Assembly (NCBI GenBank): GCA_964579725.1
Contig: CAZOHG010000018.1
Coordinates: 1 to 58,263 of the forward strand
Reading direction: 5' to 3'
Length of the DNA stretch: 58,263 bases
DNA from: CAZOHG01 sp964579725
Lineage (GTDB): Bacteria > Zhuqueibacterota > JdFR-76 > BMS3Abin05
Within the stretch, counting starts at the first letter, position 1; each line of letters opens with the position of its first letter. Under the pieces are notes generated by a model. It searched no databases. It was given only the letters and a program-made list of their open reading frames with translations, and had not been told where the DNA came from. A program made the translations under genes and the position numbers. Shown in pieces: positions 1 through 8,204 of the stretch.

Positions 1-2
1 GC

Positions 3-992
3 ATTCGGAAGGAGATGCGCACCTGTGTTTTGGAGAGAGGAATTCCTTCCTTCAAAGTGTATTTGGCCTACAAAGAGACAATCGGGTTGAATGATACCGA
101 ACTTTTGCACGCGATGGAAGCCGCCTCTGAATTGGGGGCACTTATTCTGGCGCACTGCGAGAACGGAGATGCCGTTTCTTTTCTGCGCCGAAAATTGATT
201 TCCGAAAGAAAAACGGAGCCGCGCTACCACGCCGTTTCGCGTCCCCCTGAGGTTGAACGGGAAGCCATTGTGCGGGCGATTACTTTGGCCAAAGTGACCG
301 GAGCGGCGCTGTACGTGGTGCACGTTTCCACGCCAGAGGGCGCCGCGGAAATTGCGGCTGCTCGGCGAAACAGACGAACGGTTTTCGGTGAAACCTGCCC
401 CCATTACCTTCTTTTGGATGAAACCGCTTACGAACGCCCGGCACGAGAGGCGGCGAAGTACATCATGAGTCCGCCTTTGAGGCCCAAGGGGTACCCCGAG
501 CGCCTGTGGAAAGCCCTTGCGGTCGACTCTCTTCAAACCGTCGGAACCGACCATTGCCCTTTTCGTTTGTCCGGCCAAAAAGACCGGGACCTGTCCGATT
601 TTTCTCGCATCCCGAACGGCGTACCTGGCGTGGAACACCGGCTGGAGCTTTTGTACACCTACGGCGTTGGAAGCGGCACGCTCTCGCTGCAACAATTTGC
701 AGCTCTTACCGCCACCAATCCGGCCAAAATTTTCGGCCTGTACCCGCAAAAAGGGACACTCACCGTGGGTTCGGACGCGGATATTGTGTTGTGGAATCCG
801 GAGGCACGCGGCGTAATTTCGGCAAGCACTCAGAAACAAAATTGTGACCACACCATTTACGAGGGGTTGGAAATCCGCGGCCGACCGGAAATGGTTATTG
901 CCCGGGGACGCGTTGTAGTGGAAAACGGTACGGTAAGTGCGGCTCGTGGTGACGGGCGCTTTTTGCCGCGAAAACGTCCGCTTGCGATTTGA
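3..992 (+). CDS. Dihydropyrimidinase/D-hydantoinase-type amidohydrolase, 5' truncated by window edge
   Basis: This is a cyclic-amide hydrolase of the dihydropyrimidinase/hydantoinase family (metal-dependent amidohydrolase superfamily), which opens dihydropyrimidine or hydantoin rings. The frame is open to the window edge, so the N-terminal part with the HxH metal motif is missing. Counting from the Met at 15, the sequence keeps the family's carboxylated lysine (K14 in SFKVYLAYK), the metal histidines H47 (AHCENGD) and H103 (VVHVS), and the catalytic/metal aspartate D179 in GTDHCPF. A C-terminal stretch with GTLTVGSDADIVLWNP is the usual beta-sandwich return. The 325 visible residues fit the last two thirds of a protein of about 460. 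Allantoinase or dihydroorotase are less likely, but the substrate cannot be fixed from sequence. It is unrelated to the downstream flagellar genes. Confidence 0.88.
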   Translation: MRKEMRTCVLERGIPSFKVYLAYKETIGLNDTELLHAMEAASELGALILAHCENGDAVSFLRRKLISERKTEPRYHAVSRPPEVEREAIVRAITLAKVTGAALYVVHVSTPEGAAEIAAARRNRRTVFGETCPHYLLLDETAYERPAREAAKYIMSPPLRPKGYPERLWKALAVDSLQTVGTDHCPFRLSGQKDRDLSDFSRIPNGVPGVEHRLELLYTYGVGSGTLSLQQFAALTATNPAKIFGLYPQKGTLTVGSDADIVLWNPEARGVISASTQKQNCDHTIYEGLEIRGRPEMVIARGRVVVENGTVSAARGDGRFLPRKRPLAI

Positions 993-1341
993 ACGGAACA
1001 CAGCGGAAAAATCAGGAGCGCCAGATTCCCTTTTCCCTCACGGAAACAATCGGGTTCCCCAAGTACCTGCGCCAGGATGTGCTCTAAAACCCGGCCGTGT
1101 TCGGTCCAATAGGCCTGGTTTGTGTTGTGAATTTCTCGAAGCCCATTTCTTTAGCGTCAAACCGAACGGTTTCCGTATTCCGACCGGGGATTTTCAAGTG
1201 CACAGCATTCCCACAAAACAGTCCCCGGGCAAGTTCGGTTTTCAATTGAAAAAACGACGGAGCGCCTCAGGTCTGAAAACAGGACGTACTTTCAAGAAGA
1301 TTGGCTTTAGTCCCTTAAATGGAGAAACCCAAAAGAAGTGA
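993..1341. other. 349-base intergenic gap, no convincing gene
   Basis: This gap separates the hydantoinase-like gene from ubiE. I see no convincing gene, tRNA or strong terminator. A perfect 14-base palindrome (TTTTCAATTGAAAA, 1239-1252) could be an operator or chance. On the minus strand one frame (about 1150 down to 994) reads protein-like residues such as HNTNQAYWTEHGRVLEHIL but is blocked upstream by stops and runs into the end of the hydantoinase gene, so it may be the remnant of a decayed gene. A plus-strand frame from 937 also crosses the gap but has an arginine/lysine-rich, unlikely composition. Confidence 0.45.
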
Positions 1342-2079
1342 ATGCCAGTGAACAAAAACAAAAATAAGGATTTACCGGAAGAAAAGACGCCACACATCTC
1401 AGAAATGTTCAATCGCATTTCGCGCCGGTACGATTTTTTGAACCGCCTTCTTTCGCTTCGACAGGACGTCCGCTGGCGCAATCGAATGGCTCACTATCTT
1501 CCCAAGGGCAACGATTTGCGGGTGTTGGATGTGGCGTCCGGCACAGGGGACGTGCCGATTGCTCTGGCAAAGAAGTCAAAAGTTCTTCGTTTTGTGATAG
1601 GAATAGACCGTGCAGAAGACATGCTGGCATTAGGCAGAAAAAAAATAGCCAGGCAAAATCAAAGGCTAAAATGGGTGCTCTTTCCTGCGGACGCAGAAGA
1701 GCTGCCCTTTTGCGCCGAAAGTTTCGATGCCGTGACCATGGCCTTCGGGATTCGGAATGTGTCCAACCGGGAGCAAACTTTGCAAGAAATGGCCCGCGTG
1801 GTGCGTTCCGGCGGTCGGGTCATTATTTTGGAATTTTCGCTTCCCACCAACCCGCTCTTTCGCATTCCGTACCTGTTTTATTTTCGCCACCTGTTGCCTG
1901 TAATCGGCGGCCGACTGTCCGGGAATCGAAATGCCTACCGGTATTTGAATCGTTCTGTGGAGGATTTTCCAGCGGGCCGTGTTTTCGGGAAGATGCTGAC
2001 CCGGGCGGGTTGGCAGAAAGTTCAGTGGAAGCCCTTGAGTTTCGGGATTGTCACTATTTATTGGGGAGAAAAAATGTAA
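1342..2079 (+). CDS. ubiE/menG: Demethylmenaquinone/ubiquinone C-methyltransferase
   Basis: A SAM-dependent C-methyltransferase that performs the last (menaquinone) or a late (ubiquinone) ring methylation in quinone synthesis, acting in the cytoplasm at the membrane. The 245-residue length is normal. Motif I is VLDVASGTGDVPIAL, followed by an acidic residue at the end of strand 2 (IGIDRAEDML), the FPADAEELPF region, and the family signatures VTMAFGIRNVSNREQ and ILEFSLPTNPL. The C-terminal AYRYLNRSVEDFP is typical of UbiE/MenG. The start at 1342 has a weak AGAAG ribosome site just upstream. In an FCB-like organism menaquinone is the more probable product, but this is inference. The gene stands alone, with gaps on both sides. 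Confidence 0.92.
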   Translation: MPVNKNKNKDLPEEKTPHISEMFNRISRRYDFLNRLLSLRQDVRWRNRMAHYLPKGNDLRVLDVASGTGDVPIALAKKSKVLRFVIGIDRAEDMLALGRKKIARQNQRLKWVLFPADAEELPFCAESFDAVTMAFGIRNVSNREQTLQEMARVVRSGGRVIILEFSLPTNPLFRIPYLFYFRHLLPVIGGRLSGNRNAYRYLNRSVEDFPAGRVFGKMLTRAGWQKVQWKPLSFGIVTIYWGEKM

Positions 2080-2299
2080 CGGAATTCGCTTCCTCTCAAC
2101 AATTCTTCATTGGAACGGAAAACGCTCGTGTTTTCAGGCCCAAAATGGGACCGATTTCAATCTTAAAATACGCCCTTGAGTGGTTTGGGGACGTCAGTTT
2201 GGGCAATGATCTTTCAAAAACTGTGGTAATCGAACGAATATTGCGCTATATTTATTTTCAAAATGACCAGCGGTTTGAGAAAAATGAGTTGTTTGTTGC
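2080..2299. other. 220-base intergenic region before the DUF512/der pair
   Basis: No gene is seen here. The region becomes AT-rich towards the end. A TATATT hexamer at 2247-2252 could be a -10 element for the DUF512-der pair, but no good -35 box lies at the right distance, so no promoter is called. Confidence 0.3.
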
Positions 2300-3592
2300 A
2301 TGAAAATTAAATCGGTGCTTCCGGGGGGAATTGCCTCGCAAATCGGTTTGAAACCCGGGGACGATCTCCTGAGCATTAACGGACACACCATTCGGGATTT
2401 GATCGACTACCGTTTCTACGAAAACGATGAATTTTTGGAAATTGCCGTGCGGCGGAACGGGGACGTTTGGGTGCACGAAATCGAGAAAGACCCTTATGAT
2501 TCTTTGGGACTGGAATTCCCCGAGCTAAAATTTAAGGCGTGCGGAAATCACTGCTTGTTTTGTTTTGCCGATCAGAACCCGAAAGGGCTTCGTAAATCTC
2601 TGTATTTTAAGGACGAAGATTACCGCCTTTCATTTTTGTACGGCAATTACACCACACTTACAACGGTTCGGCAGGCCGATTTGGAGCGAATGGTTGAGCA
2701 GCGTTTGTCTCCTTTGTACGTTTCGGTGCACGCCACCGATTGGCCTGTCCGGCAACGCCTGTTGGGCATTAAAAAGCCCGACCATTTGTTGGAAAAGCTG
2801 ACGTTTTTGGTGTATCATGGAATCGAAATCCACACGCAAATTGTGTTGTGCCCGGGAATCAATGACGGCCCAATTCTTCTGAAAACTCTGAACGATTTGA
2901 GGGCGCTCTACCCCGGGGTGCGTTCCACGGCGGTGGTGCCGGTGGGTTTAACCAAACACCGGCAGGGTTTGCCACAACTGATGCCCGTCACGGACGCCTA
3001 CGCCCGAAGCTTTGTGCAGGAAATTCTTCGCTTGCAGGAGAAATTTGCGGCGGAAATGGGGACGCGGTTTGTTTTCGCCTCCGACGAATTCTTTTTGCGC
3101 GCCGGGGTGCCAATTCCCGAGGAGGAGTATTACGAGGAGTACCCCCAATTGGAGGATGGCGTCGGAATGGTTCGGCTCATGCTGGACAATTTCGAAAGCG
3201 TTGTGCCTGATCTTCCCCCGAAAATTAAGGAGGAAACACAGGTGACGCTGCTGACCGGAAAATTGGCGGAATCCGTTTTGAGGCAGTCGGTTTTACCCCG
3301 TTTGGAAAAAATTTCGGGTCTCAGTGTGGCGCTGCTGGCGGTTCGCAATTCCTTTTACGGGGATTCCATTACGGTTAACGGTCTGTTGACCGGCCAGGAT
3401 ATTTACGACGCTCTGGTTCGTCAACCCGGCAGGGGGCCCGTGTGGCTTTCAGAGAAACTGCTCAATTACGACGGCCTTTTTTTGGACGATTGGTCACCCT
3501 GCAAAATCGAAGAGCGTCTGGGTCGACCGCTTGTTTTTGTGGACGATTATTTTCGAAATTTACCCGAAGTTTTGGGAACACTTGCCAAATGA
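2300..3592 (+). CDS. PDZ-radical SAM-DUF512 protein
   Basis: A 430-residue protein with three parts. Residues 1-60 form a PDZ-like domain (GGIASQIGLKPGDDLLSING). The middle part has a radical-SAM-type cysteine cluster, C81, C85 and C88 (CGNHCLFC), matching CxxxCxxC, followed by a TIM-barrel-like region. The C-terminal half matches the DUF512 family (MVRLMLDNFESVVPDLP, ILTG-like VTLLTGKLAE). Its reaction is not established; homologues are common in Clostridia and Cyanobacteria. Its stop overlaps the start of der (ATGA at 3589-3592). The same DUF512-der neighbourhood is, from memory, recurrent in Clostridia, suggesting a role near ribosome maturation or RNA modification; that is inference. Confidence 0.85.
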   Translation: MKIKSVLPGGIASQIGLKPGDDLLSINGHTIRDLIDYRFYENDEFLEIAVRRNGDVWVHEIEKDPYDSLGLEFPELKFKACGNHCLFCFADQNPKGLRKSLYFKDEDYRLSFLYGNYTTLTTVRQADLERMVEQRLSPLYVSVHATDWPVRQRLLGIKKPDHLLEKLTFLVYHGIEIHTQIVLCPGINDGPILLKTLNDLRALYPGVRSTAVVPVGLTKHRQGLPQLMPVTDAYARSFVQEILRLQEKFAAEMGTRFVFASDEFFLRAGVPIPEEEYYEEYPQLEDGVGMVRLMLDNFESVVPDLPPKIKEETQVTLLTGKLAESVLRQSVLPRLEKISGLSVALLAVRNSFYGDSITVNGLLTGQDIYDALVRQPGRGPVWLSEKLLNYDGLFLDDWSPCKIEERLGRPLVFVDDYFRNLPEVLGTLAK

Positions 3593-4899
3593 AAAAATTA
3601 CCGGTTGTGGCTGTTGTCGGCCGACCGAATGTGGGAAAATCGACCCTGTTTAATCGCGTGCTGCGCAAACGCGAAGCCATTGTGGACGACGTTCCCGGCG
3701 TCACACGCGACCGGAAATATGCCGAGGCGGAATGGACAGGCAAGAAATTTCTCCTCATGGACACGGGGGGCTTTTTACCCGAGAGCGAAGACGTCATGAC
3801 GCGGGCCATTGCTGAGCAGGTGGAAAAAGCCATTGACGAAGCGGATGTTTTGGTACAGGTAGTGGACGGCGAGGAAGGCTTGAATCCCATTGACGAAGAA
3901 ATTGCGGTCATGTTACAGCGTACCTCCAAACCGGTTTTGTTGGCCGTGAACAAAATCGACAGTCAAAAGCGTGAACCGGGAATCTACGAATTTTTCAAAC
4001 TGAATTTGGGGGATCCCATTCCGGTGTCGGCCATTTCGGGGCGGGGTTCCGGCGATCTTTTAGATCAAGTGGTTGCCCATTTGCCCGAATCCGAGGTAGC
4101 CGAGCGGGAAAAGGCCATTCGTTTGGCGATTGTGGGAAAACCCAACGTGGGGAAATCGTCCTTTATGAATGCGATTTTGGGAGAGGAAAAGGTCATTGTA
4201 ACCGATATTCCGGGAACCACACGAGACGCCGTCGATTTGCATTTTCGCTACCACAACGAAAATTTCATTTTGGTGGATACGGCAGGCATGCGGAAGCGCG
4301 CCAAATTGGCGGAAAATGTGGAATATTACTCGTCGCTGCGGGCTCTGAAAACCATTGAAAAAAGCGATGTGGCTGTTGTTTTTATCGATGCTACGGAAGG
4401 ACTGACGCACCAGGACACAGCCATTGTCGGAGAGGTTGTAAAAAAGCGAAAAGGGGTGCTGATTGCGGTCAACAAGTGGGACCTCATTGAAAAAGATGAA
4501 AAAACAATTCTTCGTTACGAAGAAACGGTTCGAAATCGGCTCAGGAATTTGGCGTACATTCCGATTGTATTTATATCGGCCAAAACCAAAAAACGGGTGT
4601 TCCAGGTAATCGATGTGGCTCGCTCGATTGACGGCGAGAGGAAAAAGCGCATTCCCACATCTGAATTGAACGATGTACTGGGCCCGATTATTCGCGACAA
4701 TCCGCCGTTTGTAAGTGACGGTAAGTTATTGAAAATTCATTACGGGACGCAAGTAAAAGCCGAACCGCCTCTATTTGTGTTTTTTACCAATCGCCCCCAA
4801 AAGATTGGTGAGAATTACAAGCGGTTTTTGGAGGGAAAAATCCGGGAGCATTTCGGTTTTATGGGTGTGCCCATTTCACTTTTGTTTCGAAAAAAATGA
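3589..4899 (+). CDS. der: Ribosome biogenesis GTPase Der (EngA)
   Basis: A double-GTPase needed for 50S subunit maturation. The first G domain begins at residue 8 with GRPNVGKST, DTGG and NKID; the second has GKPNVGKSS, DTAGM and NKWD; a KH-like C-terminal domain follows. I start it at 3589 (MKKLPVV), giving 436 residues, the usual size. A longer frame opens at 3442, but its extra 49 residues lie inside the DUF512 gene and do not look like Der. The ATGA overlap with the upstream stop shows translational coupling. Both G domains keep all motifs, so the enzyme should be active. Confidence 0.96.
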   Translation: MKKLPVVAVVGRPNVGKSTLFNRVLRKREAIVDDVPGVTRDRKYAEAEWTGKKFLLMDTGGFLPESEDVMTRAIAEQVEKAIDEADVLVQVVDGEEGLNPIDEEIAVMLQRTSKPVLLAVNKIDSQKREPGIYEFFKLNLGDPIPVSAISGRGSGDLLDQVVAHLPESEVAEREKAIRLAIVGKPNVGKSSFMNAILGEEKVIVTDIPGTTRDAVDLHFRYHNENFILVDTAGMRKRAKLAENVEYYSSLRALKTIEKSDVAVVFIDATEGLTHQDTAIVGEVVKKRKGVLIAVNKWDLIEKDEKTILRYEETVRNRLRNLAYIPIVFISAKTKKRVFQVIDVARSIDGERKKRIPTSELNDVLGPIIRDNPPFVSDGKLLKIHYGTQVKAEPPLFVFFTNRPQKIGENYKRFLEGKIREHFGFMGVPISLLFRKK

Positions 4900-6671
4900 C
4901 GGGTCAAATGAAGCGTTTGGGATTGATGCTCATTGGCTTCTTGCTGGCGGGGGGAGTTTCTTTGCGCGCAAGCAGCCTTCAAACAAAGTTGCAGGAAGAT
5001 TTTCAAAACGGCCAACTGACGTTGGCACAAAAACTGGCCTACCAGGGGTACTGGATTTTTGCTCCCGACAAGCTTCCTGCGCGCTACCAGGAGTTGTCGC
5101 GGCGACCGGCAAAATGTGCCACGGAAATTGTGGCTGAAATTCGGCACAATCTGAACAAATTGGACTCAGCAGACCGGGCTTTTTTTCGAACCATCTTTTT
5201 GCGACCCGGTTTACCGGATGCCTACATTTCACCAAAGGGCTATTTTAAGCTTCACTACACGACCAACGGCCTTAACGCCGTGCCGAGGGGAGATGCCGAC
5301 GGCGATGCCATTCCCGATTGGGTGGAAAAAGCGGCACAAATTTTCGACCGTTGCTACGAATTTGAAATCGACACACTGGGTTACCCTGTTCCTCCCGTTG
5401 ATAATCCTAACGACCCGCAAATTGACGTGTACCTGCACAATATAGGAGCCTACGGATTCACGTCGCCCGATTCCATTTATTCTGTGGCGGAGCACAAAGC
5501 TTGTACCAGCTACATTGAAGTGGACAACGATTTCAAAGGGCGCGGTTTTGCCACGCACGGTTTTGACGCCTTGAAGGTAACGGCTGCGCACGAACTTTTC
5601 CACGTCATTCAATTGGGCATGGTGTTGCGCGAACAGGATTTCTATTTTTACGAAATGTCGTCCGTCTGGATGGAGGACCAGGCCTACGACGCCATTAACG
5701 ACTACTACGCCAATTTGCCAGATTTTTTCAATAACCCCGGCCTTCCGCTCACAACCTACAACGGGGCACACGAGTACGGGGCAACCGTGTGGCTGCATTT
5801 TCTCTCCAAACGGTTTGGCCGTGACGTGGTACGCCAGATTTGGGAGGAAATGCCGCACGCCAACAGCCTGAAATCCATGAGCTACGTGCTGGCCTCGGAG
5901 GGCAGTGATTTTGCGACGGAATTTGCCACGTTTAGCGTTTGGAACTATTTTACCGGCAGCCGCGCCGACACCCTGCAGTACTACACCGAGGGCGAACATT
6001 TCCCGGAACTGTACATTTCCCACGTTATGCCCTTTACGTCGGACACGAGCTTTTCGGATTCCACCACCTTTTTGACCTCCAAATATTTCAACCTGATTCC
6101 TCAGGAACCGCGAACGTACAGCCTCAAACGCCGCTACGACAATGCCTCGCTCTGGATGGCCGAAGCCATTGTGAATAAGGACAATCGAAGCGAGCCGTTT
6201 GTTTTTCATCCCAATCAGGCAGGTTCCGTGGGGTACGTTCCTGCTCTGGCGGGAATTGTGGCCATTTCGACCAATGTCCAAATTCCCGAGAAATACGATT
6301 ACAACGCCAGCCTCAAAAAAGAAAATATTCACCGTTTTACATTTGAAGTGGTTCCGGGAGGCGGAAAAACCAGCTACGCCAATGCCATTGAGAAAATATT
6401 TCCCAATCCCTTTCGGCCGGCCGAGAATCATTTGCTAACGGTAGAATTCAATCTGAAGAAAAAGGCCTATTTAACCTTTCAGGTGCTTACGGAAAGTGGG
6501 CGACGCGTGTTTTCTTTTCGCCTCGGACGGCTTTCCACCGGCTACCATGTACGCCAAATTTTGTGGAGTGGCACGGACACCGACCAGGAGCCGTTGTCTT
6601 CGGGTGTTTATTTGGCTGCCATTTCCGGTGAAGGGGTTTTCATGCTCGGGAAATTTGCCCTTGTGCGTTAA
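4896..6671 (+). CDS. Secreted HExxH metalloprotease with C-terminal sorting/FlgD-Ig-like domain
   Basis: A 591-residue exported protein. The N-terminus (hydrophobic residues about 8-22, then RASS) is a signal peptide. Translation may start at 4896 (ATGA overlap with der) or at the Met at 4908, which gives a more standard signal peptide. The middle resembles the MXAN_6640-type putative metalloproteases: GDADGDAIPDWVEKAAQIF, then a zinc motif H232-E233-L-F-H236 and a likely third ligand around E253 (YEMSSVWMED). The last 90 residues (FPNPFRPAENHLLTVEF ... SSGVYLAAISGE) form the FlgD-Ig-like or type-IX-like C-terminal domain common on secreted proteins of FCB bacteria. The substrate is unknown, and no secretion system genes for it are in the window. 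Confidence 0.8.
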   Translation: MTGQMKRLGLMLIGFLLAGGVSLRASSLQTKLQEDFQNGQLTLAQKLAYQGYWIFAPDKLPARYQELSRRPAKCATEIVAEIRHNLNKLDSADRAFFRTIFLRPGLPDAYISPKGYFKLHYTTNGLNAVPRGDADGDAIPDWVEKAAQIFDRCYEFEIDTLGYPVPPVDNPNDPQIDVYLHNIGAYGFTSPDSIYSVAEHKACTSYIEVDNDFKGRGFATHGFDALKVTAAHELFHVIQLGMVLREQDFYFYEMSSVWMEDQAYDAINDYYANLPDFFNNPGLPLTTYNGAHEYGATVWLHFLSKRFGRDVVRQIWEEMPHANSLKSMSYVLASEGSDFATEFATFSVWNYFTGSRADTLQYYTEGEHFPELYISHVMPFTSDTSFSDSTTFLTSKYFNLIPQEPRTYSLKRRYDNASLWMAEAIVNKDNRSEPFVFHPNQAGSVGYVPALAGIVAISTNVQIPEKYDYNASLKKENIHRFTFEVVPGGGKTSYANAIEKIFPNPFRPAENHLLTVEFNLKKKAYLTFQVLTESGRRVFSFRLGRLSTGYHVRQILWSGTDTDQEPLSSGVYLAAISGEGVFMLGKFALVR

Positions 6672-6892
6672 AATCCGCTACCCCTTTCGCGCGAATAGCC
6701 CTCAATAATTCCTACTCTTGCTTTTTCTCTTTTTTTAGCCGCTTTGTCTCGCCTGTGAAGGGGCAAACCCTGCCTCTTTGTAGGTAAGAATTTCCCCTCT
6801 TTTCCTGCTTTGGGCAAAAATTCTTTTCAGTAAAAATACTTTAACCCTATTAATTACAAGAAAATACAAAAAGCATTTTGGGGATATTTCTT
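6672..6892. other. Upstream region of the flgB operon
   Basis: There is no gene between the metalloprotease stop and the flgB promoter. The stretch is T-rich (run of T around 6721-6737) and contains a nested weak inverted repeat (GGGG/CCCC around 6761-6808) that might end transcription of the der operon. It is also where enhancer sites for a sigma-54 activator would be expected, but I could not see a clear repeated operator. Confidence 0.3.
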
Positions 6893-6909
6893 TTGGCATA
6901 CGGCTTGCT
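6893..6909 (+). promoter_or_regulatory. Sigma-54 promoter for the flgB-flgE operon
   Basis: The sequence TTGGCATACGGCTTGCT matches the sigma-54 -24/-12 consensus: GG (6895-6896), exactly ten bases, then GC (6907-6908), with the TGGCA and TTGC blocks intact. Transcription would start near 6920, leaving a leader of about 22 bases to the flgB ATG at 6942 with a GAGGG ribosome site at 6931-6935. The position directly before the first basal-body gene fits sigma-54 control of flagellar genes known from many proteobacteria. An NtrC-type activator must be encoded outside the window. Confidence 0.85.
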
Positions 6910-6941
6910 TTAGGTGGACTGAACAAATTTGAGGGTTTGCT

Positions 6942-7361
6942 ATGATTTTGAAAAATATGTTTGCCAGAGTCCACGTTCCGTTGCTGAAAAATGCGTTGGA
7001 CGCCGCCTCGCTGAGGCAAAAAGTTATTGCCAGCAATCTGGCCAACGTGGAAACGCCTAATTACGTGCGCAAAAAGGTGGTTTTTGAGTCCGAGCTGCAA
7101 AAAGTAGTGGGAGAGAAGGACATGGCTATTCGAACCACCAACCCTCGCCACATTTCGACAACAGGGGAATCCCCCGAAAAAGTGCAGCCCAGGGTGGTGG
7201 AGGACAAAAGCGGGGGCAAGGCAAGCGGTGTGAATAATGTGGACGTGGACAAAGAAATGGCCGGGCTGGCCAAAAATCAATTGTACTACGCCTTTACCTC
7301 CAAAATGATGGCGTGGGAATTTAATCAGGTAAAAAAAGCCATTAGTGAACGAGTTAGGTAG
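6942..7361 (+). CDS. flgB: Flagellar proximal rod protein FlgB
   Basis: A proximal rod subunit that is exported and polymerises on the MS ring/FliE junction in the periplasm. The 139 residues carry the conserved N-terminal rod/hook motif (IASNLANVETPNYVRKKV) and the C-terminal amphipathic stretch (NQLYYAFTSKMMAWEFNQVKKAI). There is no signal peptide, as expected for a type III flagellar export substrate. It is the first gene of a 13.7-kb operon, and the next gene flgC follows after 11 bases. Confidence 0.95.
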   Translation: MILKNMFARVHVPLLKNALDAASLRQKVIASNLANVETPNYVRKKVVFESELQKVVGEKDMAIRTTNPRHISTTGESPEKVQPRVVEDKSGGKASGVNNVDVDKEMAGLAKNQLYYAFTSKMMAWEFNQVKKAISERVR

Positions 7362-7372
7362 GGAGTGTAACG

Positions 7373-7873
7373 ATGAAAATTATGCCGTTATTTGCCTCAA
7401 TGGATATTAGTGCCTCGGGCATGTCGGCTCAGCGTGTCAAATTAACCGCGATCGCCAGCAATATTGCCAATGCCGAAACCACTCGAATGGAAAACGGCCA
7501 GCCCTACCGGCGGAAAATTGTGGTCACCCGGCAAGTGGGATCGAGCACGCCGTTCAGTGATCTATTGTCGGCAGAGGATGACCGACTGGTGGTAACGAAT
7601 CCCGCACACATCAAAACCGTCCTTGACCCGGTGAACGGCACCAATCCCGAGGCCGAAGTGGTGGCCAAGGAGACGGTTCAACAGAAGAATCCGTACCGAT
7701 TGGTGTACGACCCTGACCACCCAGACTCAGACGCCAACGGGTACGTGCGCTACCCGAATATTAATATTGTGGTTGAAATGGTGGACATGATTGCGGCTTC
7801 ACGCACGTACGAAGCCAATGCCATGGCCATTGAATCGGCCAAAACCATGGCTAAAAAGGCTCTGAAAATTTAG
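7373..7873 (+). CDS. flgC: Flagellar proximal rod protein FlgC
   Basis: A proximal rod protein that works with FlgB and FlgF in the periplasmic drive shaft. The 166-residue length is slightly above the usual 135-150. It has the rod signature IASNIANAETTRMENGQPY near the N-terminus and the C-terminal helix motif VVEMVDMIAASRTYEANAMAI, typical of FlgC. A GGGAG-type ribosome site lies just before the ATG at 7373. The gene sits between flgB and an uncharacterised small orf that separates it from fliE, where flgC and fliE are normally adjacent. Confidence 0.95.
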   Translation: MKIMPLFASMDISASGMSAQRVKLTAIASNIANAETTRMENGQPYRRKIVVTRQVGSSTPFSDLLSAEDDRLVVTNPAHIKTVLDPVNGTNPEAEVVAKETVQQKNPYRLVYDPDHPDSDANGYVRYPNINIVVEMVDMIAASRTYEANAMAIESAKTMAKKALKI

Positions 7874-7885
7874 GGAGATTCGCTT

Positions 7886-8200
7886 ATGAAATTGAATTCC
7901 ATTCAGAAAAATCCACTCTATTCAAATCCGCGGGTCCATCGTACCCGGAAATTAATTCCGAAAGATGTGGAAAAGGCTCAGCGCAGTGGCTTTTCGAACC
8001 AAATTGCCTCGGCAAAGCGCGAAAATCCACCGAAAATCGCCTTTAGCGCCGTGGCGGAAAAGGTTCTTTCAGCCGGAGAAAAAAACGAAATCCAAAAACA
8101 ATTTCCAAGTACGGAGAGTTATCCTGTTGCGTACTCGCGGCGCGGAAAAATGGCCGCGAAAACCGTTGCTCTTGGTCGGAAAATAGATTTAAAAGGATGA
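7886..8200 (+). CDS. Unrecognised 104-residue protein between flgC and fliE
   Basis: I do not recognise a characterised family. The protein is basic, without signal peptide or membrane segment. Its N-terminal half looks disordered (rich in K, R, N, S, P). The C-terminal half is more ordered: FSAVAEKVLSAGEKNEIQKQFP, then a YSRRG stretch and a terminal LGRKIDLKG. From memory, short proteins ending in a similar 'LG..ID.KG' motif occur in flagellar clusters of other FCB bacteria and spirochaetes; I could not verify this. The gene has a GGGAG ribosome site (7874-7878 region), lies 12 bases after flgC and 4 bases before fliE, and is clearly part of the operon. A rod-assembly or export accessory role is only a guess. 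Confidence 0.8.
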   Translation: MKLNSIQKNPLYSNPRVHRTRKLIPKDVEKAQRSGFSNQIASAKRENPPKIAFSAVAEKVLSAGEKNEIQKQFPSTESYPVAYSRRGKMAAKTVALGRKIDLKG

Positions 8201-8204
8201 AAAA

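Noticed and set aside
937..1341. Plus-strand open frame covering the gap before ubiE
   Set aside because: It overlaps the hydantoinase gene, has a basic shadow-like composition and no ribosome site.
2170..2230. A sigma-54-like site before the DUF512 gene
   Set aside because: GG-N10 is followed by TC instead of GC and the TTGC block is absent; such partial matches are expected by chance.
3442..3588. Upstream start for Der adding 49 residues
   Set aside because: The extension lies inside the DUF512 gene and is unlike Der; the ATGA overlap at 3589 gives the usual N-terminus.
5229..6431. A 400-residue open frame on the minus strand
   Set aside because: It is fully antisense to the metalloprotease gene, has no ribosome site or family signature, and its composition (rich in H, R, V, G, F) is that of a shadow frame.
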